A DNA stretch of 64,000 nucleotides from NCBI GenBank assembly GCA_040905445.1, contig JBBDRN010000043.1, forward strand, positions 1-64,000, read 5' to 3'. The DNA comes from SKPT01 sp040905445. GTDB lineage: Bacteria > Planctomycetota > Phycisphaerae > Phycisphaerales > Phycisphaeraceae. Made by a program: the position numbers and the translations under genes. Every line of letters begins with the position of its first letter. Positions within the stretch are counted from its first letter, which is position 1. Under the pieces are notes generated by a model that was not told where the DNA came from, made no database searches, and saw only the letters and a program-made list of their open reading frames with translations. Below are positions 51,506-60,392 of the stretch, in pieces.

Positions 51506-53857
51506 CTAGGCCGTGCGGATCGACAACGGCAGCTCGATCGTGCGCGGCTGGTGGCAGGCGGTGTCGGTGCAGGGTTGGCAGTGGAGGATCAGCCGCGGGT
51601 GGGCGTCCGCGGGGAGCGGGCGCGTCGGGTCCGTGCGGCGGAGGTGGGCGCGCAATGTGATCTCGCCCTGGTAGATCGGCAGCGGGGCGTCGGCGAAGGC
51701 GGGCTGATGCTCGACGGGGGCCGGGTAGTCGACGTCGATCGCGAGGGCGCCATTGATGCCGACGAGCTCGACGGCGGTGGGTGTGAGTGTCGCGTCGCGC
51801 GGCTCGTGGCTGTTGAGGTGGAAGCCGGGCTCGATGCGGATGTGGATGTCGACGTCGGCCACGCCGATGCCGAGATCGATGACGTCAGGATCAACGGCGG
51901 CGGCGACGGGCGCGAATGATGGCTGATCTGTCGCGGGGGTGGTGGGGGTGGTGGGGTGTTCGACGCGGTCGGGGGCGATCTCGAGGGCGCGCAGAAGGGC
52001 ATGCTGCATGTGGACGTGCACGATGCCCTGCTCGGCGAGCGCCTTGCCGACGCTTTGCAGGTCGCGCAGCGCGCGGTCGAGGTACGCGTCATCGTGTGTG
52101 AGCTCGTGGAGATCGAGCAGGTTGTGGACCATCTGGCTGTTGGCCGACGGGATCACGCCGTCGTAGGTCGATCGCAGGCGGACGAGGAGGTCGGCCTGGT
52201 CGGGCAGCGTGTCGTAGTAGCCGCCCTGCTCGCCTGCGACGGCGAAGCGGTCGATGGCGGCCTGGGTGCAGGTGCGTGCGGCGGCGAGCCAGCGGTCGTT
52301 GCCGGGTTGGGCGCGGTGCAGCTCGATGAGGCCGTGCGCGAGTGCGGCGTAATCTTCGAGGAACGCGGGAACGCTGACCTGGCGCTGGCGCATCGCACGG
52401 TGGAGGCTGCCATCGTCGGCGGCAAGATGGTCGAGGACGGCGCTGGCGGCGCGGGCGGCCGCGCCGATGTAGCGCGGCTCGTCGAGCAGGCGCCCGGCGC
52501 GGGCGAGCGCGGCGATCATCAAGCCATTCCAGCTCGTGAGCACCTTGTCGTCGGTCGCGGGCTGCGGGCGCGTGTCGCGCACGGCCTTGAGGCGCGCGTT
52601 GATCTGCCGGCGTTGGGTGAGCAGCTCATCGAGCGGCACGCCGCGCTCCCGCGCGAGCGCGTCGAGCGGCTCGGGCAGGTAGAGGACGTTGACCGGCTCG
52701 GCGTGGGGATGGTGCGGGTCGCGGAAGTTGGTGCCCCGGTCGAGGCCATACATCCGCACCGCGAGCTCGCGCTGCGATGGGTCATCGACGAACACGCGCT
52801 CGACCTCACCCCGCGTCCAGAGATAGTTGCCGCCCTCGCGGCCGTCGACCTCGGCGTCCTGGGCGCTGTAGAACGCGCCGGTGTCGTCGAGCATCTCGCG
52901 CAGGACGTAGTCGCACGTCTCGCGGACGATGCGGGCGTAGAGCCCTGCCTGCTCGCCGCGCGGCTCGCGGGCCCACGCGTCGGTATAGACCTCGACGAGC
53001 TGGGCGTTGTCATAGAGCATTTTTTCGAAGTGGGGCACGAGCCATTCGGCGCCGACGCTATAGCGGTGGAAGCCGCCGGCGACCTGGTCGTAGACGCCGC
53101 CGCGGGCCATGCGGTCGAGCGTGTGGGCGAGCGCGGCGGCGAGCTGATCGGTGTGGTCGTGGCGGAGCAGGGCCTGGAGGAACTGGAGGTTGGCGGGGTG
53201 GGGGAACTTGGGGGCGCCGCCGAAGCCGGCGTGCTCGCGGTCGTAGGTGCCAAGGAGCTGCCCCGCGGCGCGCTCGACGTGCTCGCGAGAGAGCTCGCCG
53301 CCCGTGTCGCGGTGGGTCAGGTGCGCGGCGACGGCGTCGGCGACCTTGCCCGCCTGGTCGAGGACGTTGTCGCGATCGTCGCGCCAGGCGGCGGCGATGC
53401 CCTCAATGAGCTGCGCGAAGCCCGGCATGCCGTGCATCGGCTGCGGGGGGATGTAGGTGCCGGCCCAGAAGGGGCGCAATCCCGCGCTGCCGTCGGTGGC
53501 GGGCGGGGTGAGGAAGACGTTCATCGGCCAGCCGCCGCGGCCGGTCAGCAGTTGCGTGGCAGTCATGTAGAGGTCGTCGACGTCGGGGCGCTGCTCGCGG
53601 TCGACCTTGATGCTGATGCAGTGCTCGTTCATGAGCGCGGCAAGCTCGGCGTTCTCGAAGACCTCGCGCTCCATGACGTGGCACCAGTAGCAGGTGGCGT
53701 AGCCGACGCTGAGGAGGATGGGCTTGTCCTGCTCGCGGGCGGCGGCGAAGGCCTCGTCGCCCCAGGGGTACCAGTCGACCGGGTTGTGGGCGTGCTGGAG
53801 CAGGTAGGGGCTGGTCTCGTGGATGAGGCGGTTGGCGGGGTGCGCGGGCGGCGGCAT
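51506..53857 (-). CDS. YyaL/DUF255 thioredoxin-like protein fused to a DsbD-alpha-like domain
   Basis: 783 aa. N-terminal half is the DUF255 thioredoxin/six-hairpin family: NRLIHETSPYLLQHAHNPVDW, GYATCYWCHVMEREVFEN (CxxC redox site), FGGAPKFPHPANL, GGVYDQVAGGFHRYSV, LTSWNGLMIAALARAGRLL. From residue about 640, after a repeat-derived linker (TTPTTPATDQPSFAP), a beta-sandwich with ILHCQPCTDTACHQPRTIEL resembles the N-terminal domain of DsbD, which also carries a Cys pair. The fusion suggests thiol-redox work. ATG 53857 has GGAG upstream; ATG 53893 is in frame. Location is uncertain as no signal peptide is seen. Confidence 0.85.
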   Translation of the reverse strand: MPPPAHPANRLIHETSPYLLQHAHNPVDWYPWGDEAFAAAREQDKPILLSVGYATCYWCHVMEREVFENAELAALMNEHCISIKVDREQRPDVDDLYMTATQLLTGRGGWPMNVFLTPPATDGSAGLRPFWAGTYIPPQPMHGMPGFAQLIEGIAAAWRDDRDNVLDQAGKVADAVAAHLTHRDTGGELSREHVERAAGQLLGTYDREHAGFGGAPKFPHPANLQFLQALLRHDHTDQLAAALAHTLDRMARGGVYDQVAGGFHRYSVGAEWLVPHFEKMLYDNAQLVEVYTDAWAREPRGEQAGLYARIVRETCDYVLREMLDDTGAFYSAQDAEVDGREGGNYLWTRGEVERVFVDDPSQRELAVRMYGLDRGTNFRDPHHPHAEPVNVLYLPEPLDALARERGVPLDELLTQRRQINARLKAVRDTRPQPATDDKVLTSWNGLMIAALARAGRLLDEPRYIGAAARAASAVLDHLAADDGSLHRAMRQRQVSVPAFLEDYAALAHGLIELHRAQPGNDRWLAAARTCTQAAIDRFAVAGEQGGYYDTLPDQADLLVRLRSTYDGVIPSANSQMVHNLLDLHELTHDDAYLDRALRDLQSVGKALAEQGIVHVHMQHALLRALEIAPDRVEHPTTPTTPATDQPSFAPVAAAVDPDVIDLGIGVADVDIHIRIEPGFHLNSHEPRDATLTPTAVELVGINGALAIDVDYPAPVEHQPAFADAPLPIYQGEITLRAHLRRTDPTRPLPADAHPRLILHCQPCTDTACHQPRTIELPLSIRTA
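51916..51958. repeat. Repeat-derived linker in the YyaL-type gene
   Basis: GAATGATGGCTGATCTG (TGATGGCTGAT word) followed by GGTGGTGGGGGTGGTGGGG encodes the linker between the two domains. The same two words are joined in lptD. Confidence 0.7.
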
Positions 53858-53919
53858 GGGAGGCTCCGGTGTGTGGGTTGGCCGGAGTGGCATGCTAGGC
53901 GGGAGGCGGGGGGGGGTGA

Positions 53920-53944
53920 TTTCGGATTTCGGATTTCGGATTGG
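53920..53944. repeat. ATTTCGG word array
   Basis: Three tandem GATTTCG/ATTTCGG units lie between the YyaL-type gene and flhG, part of the family found in the DUF58 and flhG genes. Confidence 0.65.
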
Positions 53945-53997
53945 AGAGGCGGCGCGGGTTGGGCGTACGGCGGCACGAAGCCTGATCCGCTGCGGAC

Positions 53998-54936
53998 CTA
54001 CGTGGTGCGGCGGAGCCAGGCGGTCATGCGGTTGAGCAGTGAGCCGGTGCGCGGGGCGACGGCGTGACGGTCGATGCGGTGGGCGAGCCGGTGCATGCAG
54101 ACGCCGGCGGGGCTGCGCGGCTGCTCGAGGACGAAGAGCTGTCGCTGGCGCACGGCCGCGGGCACCACCGGGTCGTGCGGGATGTAGCCGGCGAAGCGCG
54201 GCGTGAAGCCGAGGAACCGCCGGCAGACGGCGGCGACGCGCTCGTAGACGGAGCGGGCCTCGCGCTCGTCGGCGGCCTGGTTGACCAGGATGCGCGCGGC
54301 GGGCGGGTCCTGGCCGGCCTGGGCACGCTTGCGCGTGAGCGTCTTGATCAGCGCGTAGGCGTCGGTGATGGCGGTCGGCTCCGGCGTCGTGACGACGATG
54401 ACTTCGTCGACGGCGACCAGGAAGCCGAGCACGTTGGGCCCGATGCCGGCACCGGTATCGATGATGAGCAGGTCGGCGGCCTGTTCGAGCAGGTGGAGCT
54501 GGTCGAGGAGGCGGTCGCGTTCGCTGTCGTTGAGCGCCGCCATCTGCGCGAGGCCCGACGCGCCGGGGATGAGGTGGAAGCCGCCGGGCGCGGGCGTGAG
54601 GACCTGGTGCAGTGACTTGCGGCCGGCGACGACGTGGGCGAGGTGGCCGGTGGGCGTGATGTTGCACAGGACGTCGGCATTGGCGGTGCCGAGGTCGGCG
54701 TCGAGGAGAACGACGCGCCGGCCCATGGCGGCGAGCTGGGCGGCGAGGTTGACGCTGAGGGTGGTCTTGCCCACGCCACCCTTGCCGCTGGTGATGGCGA
54801 GGGTGCGGGCGCCGGCGGGGGTGGATTTCGGATTTCGGATTTCGGATTTCGGAGGGGGCGCGGGGTCGGCGATGGCGGCGCGGGGTTGCGCCTGCTCGAC
54901 CATTGCTCGAAGGGCGGTGGCCTGGTCGGTGGTCAT
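53998..54936 (-). CDS. flhG: FlhG/YlxH-type MinD-like ATPase
   Basis: 312 aa. MinD-type ATPase controlling flagellar number with FlhF. Deviant Walker A is SGKGGVGKTTLSVNLAA, then VVLLDADLGTANADVL, LLIIDTGAGI and TTPEPTAITDAYALIKTL. The N-terminus holds PKSEIRNPKST, encoded by ATTTCGG words (54823-54856), ten residues before the P-loop. Its start codon overlaps the flhF stop (ATGA), so they are translationally coupled. Last gene of the flagellar block reading from 64 kb. Confidence 0.92.
   Translation of the reverse strand: MTTDQATALRAMVEQAQPRAAIADPAPPPKSEIRNPKSTPAGARTLAITSGKGGVGKTTLSVNLAAQLAAMGRRVVLLDADLGTANADVLCNITPTGHLAHVVAGRKSLHQVLTPAPGGFHLIPGASGLAQMAALNDSERDRLLDQLHLLEQAADLLIIDTGAGIGPNVLGFLVAVDEVIVVTTPEPTAITDAYALIKTLTRKRAQAGQDPPAARILVNQAADEREARSVYERVAAVCRRFLGFTPRFAGYIPHDPVVPAAVRQRQLFVLEQPRSPAGVCMHRLAHRIDRHAVAPRTGSLLNRMTAWLRRTT
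54823..54856. repeat. ATTTCGG word array inside flhG
   Basis: Five near-perfect ATTTCGG units are read in frame as KSEIRNPKS, the same peptide as in the DUF58 protein. Confidence 0.8.
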
Positions 54937-56414
54937 GACTTAAGGACTCCCTCTCCGAGCATCAGGGCGGCGAGGCGGTCGGCGCGGCCGGGCTCGATCT
55001 CGTGTGGTACTTCCTGCCCCGTGGTGACGTAGCTGAGGCGTTTGCGAACCTTGCGCATGACATTGAGCACCACGCCGAACGTCACCGCCTCGTCGAGCTT
55101 CGTGAAGATGACGCGGTCCGCGGGGATACGGGCGAAGCGCTCGATGGTGTCTTCGAGGACCGACTGGGTGCAGGTCGAGGAGAGGACGAGGTGGACTTCG
55201 TCGGCGTCAGCGGCCTTGATGAAGCGGGCCAGCTCGTCCAGCCGCGGGTCGTCACGCTGCGACCGCCCGGCCGTATCGATGAGCACCGCGTCGCAGTCGG
55301 CGAACTCCTGCACCGCCCGCTGCATCTCGTCGGGGCTCGTGACGACGCGCAGCGGCACGCCGATGATCCCCGCGTAGGTGCGGAGCTGGTCCACGGCGGC
55401 GATGCGGTAGGTGTCGATGGTGATCAGCGCGACCTTGAGTTGGCGCTTGAGCTTGAAGGTGGCGGCGAGCTTGGCGATGGTGGTCGTCTTGCCCACGCCG
55501 GTCGGGCCGATCAGCGCGATCGTGCGCGGGCCTCGCTTGACGGCGGGGGTGGCGGCGGCGGCGTCGGACTCCGGATCGTCGGTGGGCATGAGCTGGGCGA
55601 CGGCCTTCATGACGGCGCGGCGGCAGGCGTGCGCGTCCTCGAGTTCGCTCTGCTCCAGGCTCTGACGCACGTTGTCGACGATTTCGCCCGCGAGTTCCTC
55701 GGCGACCTCCTGCTCGAGCAGTGACAGGTATTGATCGAACAGCTTATCAGGCATGTCGGAACGCGCCGCCGTGTCGCCGGTGGTGCGCTGCCGGCGGTCC
55801 TGGCTCATGCGGGCGACCATGCGCTTGATGGCGCGCATCTCGTCGGTGATCTGCCGGGGGTCGAAGAGGGCGGGCGATTGTTGGTTGCTGGCTTCTGATT
55901 GCTGATTGGGGGCGACCGCGGGGGGGGACTCATTGCCCGGAGCGCTGACGTGCTGCGCCTCGCGGACACGGACGGGGTGGGGGGTGGGATCCGCGTCCGT
56001 CGAGGCCAGGGTCCACGGATTGGCATCCGTGGGCTTTGGCGTACTGACATCAGCGCGCGCGGCGGCGTAGGTGCGGCGGATGAGGTCGCCGGCGAGCTCG
56101 GGCCGTGCAGGTTGCGAGGCGGTTGAAGCCCATGGGTCGGCCTCCATGGGCTTGGCCGGCGACCGGCGCTGCTGGGCGCGCCGCGCCTCGGCGAGCAGCT
56201 CGCGGCGGCGGTCGTCCTGGGTCTTGCGCTGCTTGCGGCCGAGCTCGCGGCCGTCGGCGGCCGTGACCTCGACGTACGTGCGTGCCCCGACGCCGAGGAT
56301 CCCGCCATGCTTGTAGCTGCGCGTGTGCAGGATCACGGCGTTGGCGCCGAGCAGGCGACGGACCTCGCCCAGCGCCTCGTGCATGGTCCTGGCGGTGACG
56401 GTCTTCAGGTTCAA
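54933..56414 (-). CDS. flhF: Flagellar biosynthesis GTPase FlhF
   Basis: 493 aa. SRP-type GTPase that places the flagellum. N-terminal B-domain MNLKTVTARTMHEALGEVRR, a long variable linker, then the NG domain with IALIGPTGVGKTTTIAKLAA (G1), LITIDTYRIAAVDQLRTY, VLIDTAGRSQRDDPRLDEL (G3) and FTKLDEAVTFG (G4). The linker carries repeat-coded peptides: NQQSEASNQQSPA (55876-55913), KPTDANPW (about 56018-56040) and KPMEADPW (56127-56158). It overlaps both flhG and flhA by 4 bp. Confidence 0.94.
   Translation of the reverse strand: MNLKTVTARTMHEALGEVRRLLGANAVILHTRSYKHGGILGVGARTYVEVTAADGRELGRKQRKTQDDRRRELLAEARRAQQRRSPAKPMEADPWASTASQPARPELAGDLIRRTYAAARADVSTPKPTDANPWTLASTDADPTPHPVRVREAQHVSAPGNESPPAVAPNQQSEASNQQSPALFDPRQITDEMRAIKRMVARMSQDRRQRTTGDTAARSDMPDKLFDQYLSLLEQEVAEELAGEIVDNVRQSLEQSELEDAHACRRAVMKAVAQLMPTDDPESDAAAATPAVKRGPRTIALIGPTGVGKTTTIAKLAATFKLKRQLKVALITIDTYRIAAVDQLRTYAGIIGVPLRVVTSPDEMQRAVQEFADCDAVLIDTAGRSQRDDPRLDELARFIKAADADEVHLVLSSTCTQSVLEDTIERFARIPADRVIFTKLDEAVTFGVVLNVMRKVRKRLSYVTTGQEVPHEIEPGRADRLAALMLGEGVLKS
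55876..56158. repeat. Several word repeats in the flhF linker
   Basis: TGATTGCTGATTGG-type words at 55876-55913, and two palindromic AAGCCCACGGATGC-like words at about 56018-56040 and 56127-56158. The latter match an intergenic copy at 1408-1430. Confidence 0.6.
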
Positions 56415-58666
56415 ATCTGCACCCCTTCTCGTCGTGGCATGTTGACTTCCGTGTCCTCACCAAGCTGGACCAGGCCCAGCGACTCGACCTCCACACCCTT
56501 GCTCACCTCGTTGTACCCGAGCACCGCGGCCGTCGGGAGGTGCGGCTCGATGAGCTTGCGCAGGGCGGCGCGGACCTGCGGCGAGGCGAGCACGACGGGG
56601 TGGTGCCCGGCGCCGATCAATCGCTCGAGCTCGCCGAGCACCGCCCGCGTGATGCGGTTGCCGACGGCGGGCGGCATGGTCATGCTCGTGCCCTGGTCGC
56701 TGCGTTCAATATAACCGCTGATGCGATCCTCGATGGCGGGGTCGAGGCTGACGCAGTACAGCCGGGTCGTTGGCATCCCCCCCCCACCGCCACCGGCTGC
56801 GTGGCCGTTGCCGTTGCCGTTGCCGTGCATGTCGCCCTCGGTGGGCTGCTCGGTGACGATGTACTGGCTGCAGATGGTGCGGCGGAGCGCGTTGCGCACG
56901 TATTCGGTGAGCACGTCGAGGTCCCGGGTGCGTGACGTCCAGTCGCCGAGCGTCTCGACGACGGTTTCGAGGTCGCGGATGGGCACGCGTTCGCGCAGCA
57001 GGTTCTGGAGCACCTTCTGCATCTCGGCGGGACGCAGGGCGGGGCTGTCGCCGCCGAGCACCTCTTCGCAGAGCTTGGGGGCCTTGTCCTTGAGCTGGGC
57101 GATGAGGTTGTTGGTCTCCTCCCGGGAGAGCAGTTCGTGGGCGTGGCTGCGGACAAGCTCGGTGAGGTGGGTGGCGAGCACGCTGGCGGCGTCGACGACG
57201 GTGTAGTTGAGCGCCTCGGCGCGCTGCTTCTGGCCGGCGTCGATCCAGACGGCCTCGAGTCCGAATGCCGGCTCGCGCGTGCGCGTGCCGGGCAGGGGCT
57301 CGGAGGCGAGGCCGCTGTCCATGGCCATGAACTGCCCGGGGAAGACCTGGCCGGAGGCGATGGCGTTGCCGCGGAGCTTGACGCGGTATTCGTGGGGGGC
57401 GAGCTGCATGTTGTCGCGGATGCGCACCGGGGGCATGACGCAGCCGAGCTCGCCGGCAAGCTGGCGCCGGATGGCGCTGATGCGGTCGAGCAGGTCGCCG
57501 CCCTGGGATTGATCGACGAGGCGGACCAGGGCGTAGCCGACCTCGAGCTCGAGCGTGTCGACCTGGATGGCCTGCTCGATGGGGGCAGGCTCGGCGGCGT
57601 CGGCGTCGGCCTGGTCCTTGTCGCGCTTGGCCTGGGAGGCGTCGGCGTCGCGGCGGTCGCCGGCCCGTTTGAGGATGAGACTGAGCACGCCGAGGCACCC
57701 GGCGAGCAGGAGCATCGGGAGCATCGGGAGCCCGGTGAACGCCATGAGCACGAGGAAGCCGGCGGTGATGGCGAGCGCCGCGTGGCGGGCGGTGAGCTGG
57801 CGGGTGATCTCGGTGCCGAGGTCCTGGCGGCTGGAGGAGCGGGTGACGATCAGGCCCGCGGCGAGCGAGACGACGAACGCGGGCAACTGCGAAACCAGCC
57901 CGTCGCCGATCGTGAGCATCGTGAAGACCTGGACGGACTCGACGAAGGACCAGCCCTTGATGGCCATGCCGATGGCGAAGCCGCCGATGAGGTTGATGAC
58001 GGTGATGATGATGCCGGCGATGGCGTCGCCACGGACGAACTTGGCGGCACCGTCCATGGCGCCGTAGAAGTCGGCCTCCTGGGAGATGCGTTCGCGTCGC
58101 CCCTTGGCCTCCTGCTCGTTGATGAGCCCGGCGTTCAAGTCCGCGTCGATGGCCATCTGCTTGCCGGGCATCGCATCGAGGGTGAAGCGCGCGGCGACTT
58201 CGCTGATGCGCGTCGCACCCTTGGTGATGACGACAAACTGCACGATGATGAGGATGACGAACAGGATGCCGCCGACGACGGGCGACGCGCCGGCGACGAA
58301 CTCGGCGAAGGCCTCGATGACCCGGCCGGCGACGGCGGTGGCCTGCTCGGGCGTCGCGGCGTCGGCGGTGAGGATCATGCGCGTGGTGGCGATGTTGAGC
58401 ACGAGACGGAAGAGCGTCGTGGCCAGCAGCAGCGAGGGGAAGCCGGAGAAATCGAGCGGGCTCTCGACGAACAGCGTGGTCAGCAGAATGACGGCCGCGA
58501 GAGCGAGGTTGGCGGCGATGAGCACGTCCATGACGGCCGGCGGCATGGGCACGACGATGACGCCGAGCAGCCCGATGCAGACGATGGGCAGCAGCAGCGA
58601 CCGGTAACGGCGCGCGCGCTCGGCCCAGGCGGGGGTGAGCAGCGGGTTGTTGTTGGCGGTGGGCAT
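56411..58666 (-). CDS. flhA: Flagellar export gate protein FlhA
   Basis: 751 aa. Eight membrane helices in residues 30-330 (e.g. LLPIVCIGLLGVIVVPMPP), the FHIPEP region with FAEFVAGASPVVGGILFVIL, the conserved cytoplasmic loop PGKQMAIDADLNAGLI and GAMDGAAKFVRGDAIAGI, and a large C-terminal domain that docks export chaperones (ILDTREPAFG-type core; RTICSQYIV). ATG 58666 was chosen over an upstream TTG at 58687. The four-helix-bundle gene lies directly upstream. Confidence 0.96.
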   Translation of the reverse strand: MPTANNNPLLTPAWAERARRYRSLLLPIVCIGLLGVIVVPMPPAVMDVLIAANLALAAVILLTTLFVESPLDFSGFPSLLLATTLFRLVLNIATTRMILTADAATPEQATAVAGRVIEAFAEFVAGASPVVGGILFVILIIVQFVVITKGATRISEVAARFTLDAMPGKQMAIDADLNAGLINEQEAKGRRERISQEADFYGAMDGAAKFVRGDAIAGIIITVINLIGGFAIGMAIKGWSFVESVQVFTMLTIGDGLVSQLPAFVVSLAAGLIVTRSSSRQDLGTEITRQLTARHAALAITAGFLVLMAFTGLPMLPMLLLAGCLGVLSLILKRAGDRRDADASQAKRDKDQADADAAEPAPIEQAIQVDTLELEVGYALVRLVDQSQGGDLLDRISAIRRQLAGELGCVMPPVRIRDNMQLAPHEYRVKLRGNAIASGQVFPGQFMAMDSGLASEPLPGTRTREPAFGLEAVWIDAGQKQRAEALNYTVVDAASVLATHLTELVRSHAHELLSREETNNLIAQLKDKAPKLCEEVLGGDSPALRPAEMQKVLQNLLRERVPIRDLETVVETLGDWTSRTRDLDVLTEYVRNALRRTICSQYIVTEQPTEGDMHGNGNGNGHAAGGGGGGMPTTRLYCVSLDPAIEDRISGYIERSDQGTSMTMPPAVGNRITRAVLGELERLIGAGHHPVVLASPQVRAALRKLIEPHLPTAAVLGYNEVSKGVEVESLGLVQLGEDTEVNMPRREGVQI

Positions 58667-58688
58667 GGTGCGGGAGCCGGGAGTCAAG

Positions 58689-59191
58689 GAAGTCAGGAGT
58701 CAGGGAAGTCGGGGAAGTTGGAGTGGTTGCGGAAGGTTGGTTAGCGGCTGGCGCGGATGGCGGAGGCGTAACGGTGGAGCAGGCGGCTGATTTCCTCCAA
58801 GTCGCCCATGGGTGAAGTCTCGTTGAGGTAGCCGAGGTCCTGCGCGAGAATGAAGTAGTAGCGCACTTCCTCGAGTGAGCCTTCGGCAATGTTGAGGAAG
58901 CGGGCTTTGTCGGCGCGGCTCTGCTTGCGAAATCCCTCGGCGATGTTGGCGGGGATGGAGACGGCGGCGCGTCGCAACTGAGCGGTGAGGCCATACATCT
59001 CGTGCTTTGGGAAGCTCGCGGTGAATCGGTAGATGCAAAGTGCCATGGCGTGAGCCTTTCGCCACACCACGAGGTCCTGAAAGCTACGCGCGGCGCGCCT
59101 TTCCGATCCGCTGCTGGTCTGACTCGCCTTCTCATCGTTCATCGTCAACTCCTGACTCCCCACTTCCTCGACTTCCCTGACTCCTGACTTC
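58689..59191. mobile_element. Candidate small mobile unit: four-helix-bundle gene between 23-bp inverted repeats
   Basis: A perfect 23-bp inverted repeat at 58689-58711 and 59169-59191 (core GTCAGGAGTCAGGGAAGTC) brackets the 133-codon gene 58741-59142. The flanks extend the similarity imperfectly (AAGTCGGGGAAGT against AAGTCGAGGAAGT). The unit interrupts the flhB-flhA junction without touching either gene. No transposase is inside. Mobility is inference. Confidence 0.5.
58741..59142 (-). CDS. Four-helix-bundle protein (S23/IVP, TIGR02436 type)
   Basis: 133 aa. ATG 59142 follows AGGAG by about 7 bases. The family pattern is clear: SFQDLVVWRKAHAMALCIYR, FPKHEMYGLTAQLRRAAVSI, PANIAEGFRKQSRADKARFL, IAEGSLEEVRYYFILAQDLG and YLNETSPMGDLEEISRLLHR. 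The family includes proteins encoded in 23S rRNA intervening sequences and is structurally related to Avd, the partner of diversity-generating reverse transcriptases. Cellular function of stand-alone members is unknown. It is unexpected between flhA and flhB. Confidence 0.93.
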   Translation of the reverse strand: MNDEKASQTSSGSERRAARSFQDLVVWRKAHAMALCIYRFTASFPKHEMYGLTAQLRRAAVSIPANIAEGFRKQSRADKARFLNIAEGSLEEVRYYFILAQDLGYLNETSPMGDLEEISRLLHRYASAIRASR

Positions 59192-59210
59192 CCTGACTTC
59201 CGTCTCCCCT

Positions 59211-60281
59211 TCACGCGCTGCGGCGTTCGCCGAGGCGATACACGTAGGCGAGGATCTCGGCGACGGCGGTGTAGTGCTCGGGTGGGACCTCCTGGCCGAT
59301 CTCCACGCCAGCGTAGAGCGCCTGGGCCAGGGGCTTGCGCTCGACGATCGGGATGCCGTGCGTCGCGGCGATCTGTCGGATGCGCATCGCCAGGAAGTCC
59401 GCCCCCTTGGCGATGACCTTCGGGGCCCGCATCGTCTCGCTGTCGTAACGCAGCGCCACGGCATAATGCGTCGGGTTGGTGACGATGACGTCGGCGGAAG
59501 GCACCTGCTGAGCGATGCGCTGCATGGCGATCTGTCGCGCGACCCGCGTGCGGCGCTGCTTGACGAGCGGATCGCCTTCCATGCGCTTCATCTCCTCCTT
59601 GACCTCCTGCTTGCTCATCTTGAGGTCTCGCTCGTGCTGCCAACGCTGGAAGAGGTAGTCAAGGATGGCGAGCACGATCAACAGGATCACGAGCTGGATC
59701 GTGACCGCGAAGACGATCTCACTCGCGGCGGTGAACGCGGGCGCGGTATCGAGCTGCCCGAGGCGCATGATGCGCGGCAGCTCCTGGTAGATGAGAATCA
59801 CCGCCAGGCCGAGAATCACCGCGACCTTGGCCATGCTCATGACGAAGCGCATGCCGGCCCGCGCGTTGACGAGGTTCTTGACGCCCTTGAGCGGCGAGAG
59901 CTTGCTGAACTTGGGCGTGAGCGGCTCGAGCGTGATCATGAAGCCGACCTGCGCGACGTTGATCAACAGCACCACGGCGAAGATGGTGAGCATGACGGGC
60001 ATGAGCGTGCCCGCCACGAGGCGCAGCGCGAAGTGCGTGATCGCCTCGAGCTCATCGAGGCGCGCGAGGTTGGACGCGTGCGCGCCGGTGAGCATGGCGT
60101 GCGCGGCGACGTGCAGCGAGTCCCAGACACGCCGGCCGAGGAAGAAGAACATCACGACCGCCGCGAGCAGCGCGAAGGCCGCGGTCAGGTCAGTGGATCG
60201 CGCCACCTGCCCCTGCTCGCGCGCCTGCTCGCGCTTGCGCGGCGTCGCCGGCTCGGTTTTTTCGAAGTTGTCTTCAGCCAT
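59211..60281 (-). CDS. flhB: Flagellar export switch protein FlhB
   Basis: 356 aa. Four membrane helices (e.g. FALLAAVVMFFFLGRRVW) and the cytoplasmic domain with the self-cleavage motif TNPTHYAVALRYD, which switches export from rod/hook to filament substrates. N-terminal EKTEPATPRKREQAREQGQ is typical. ATG 60281. Ends 68 bases before the four-helix-bundle gene. Confidence 0.96.
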   Translation of the reverse strand: MAEDNFEKTEPATPRKREQAREQGQVARSTDLTAAFALLAAVVMFFFLGRRVWDSLHVAAHAMLTGAHASNLARLDELEAITHFALRLVAGTLMPVMLTIFAVVLLINVAQVGFMITLEPLTPKFSKLSPLKGVKNLVNARAGMRFVMSMAKVAVILGLAVILIYQELPRIMRLGQLDTAPAFTAASEIVFAVTIQLVILLIVLAILDYLFQRWQHERDLKMSKQEVKEEMKRMEGDPLVKQRRTRVARQIAMQRIAQQVPSADVIVTNPTHYAVALRYDSETMRAPKVIAKGADFLAMRIRQIAATHGIPIVERKPLAQALYAGVEIGQEVPPEHYTAVAEILAYVYRLGERRSA

Positions 60282-60303
60282 GGATCCGGGTCGTCATGGA
60301 AGC

Positions 60304-60391
60304 AGTCACCAATGAACACGCATGGACACGAATATGGAGAGGACTATCCCCGTGTTTTTCCCGAATTTTGTGTTCGTTCGTGTTCATTTTT
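60304..60391. repeat. TGAACACGCATGGACACGAAT inverted words
   Basis: A left TGAACACGCATGGACACG word and a right CGTTCGTGTTCATTTTTG word form an inverted pair between fliR and flhB. Confidence 0.7.
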
Positions 60392-60392
60392 G

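Noticed and set aside
49584..51509. 641-codon plus-strand frame opposite comEC
   Set aside because: Low-complexity acidic/Gly reading of the antisense strand, with no domain; comEC on the other strand is certain.
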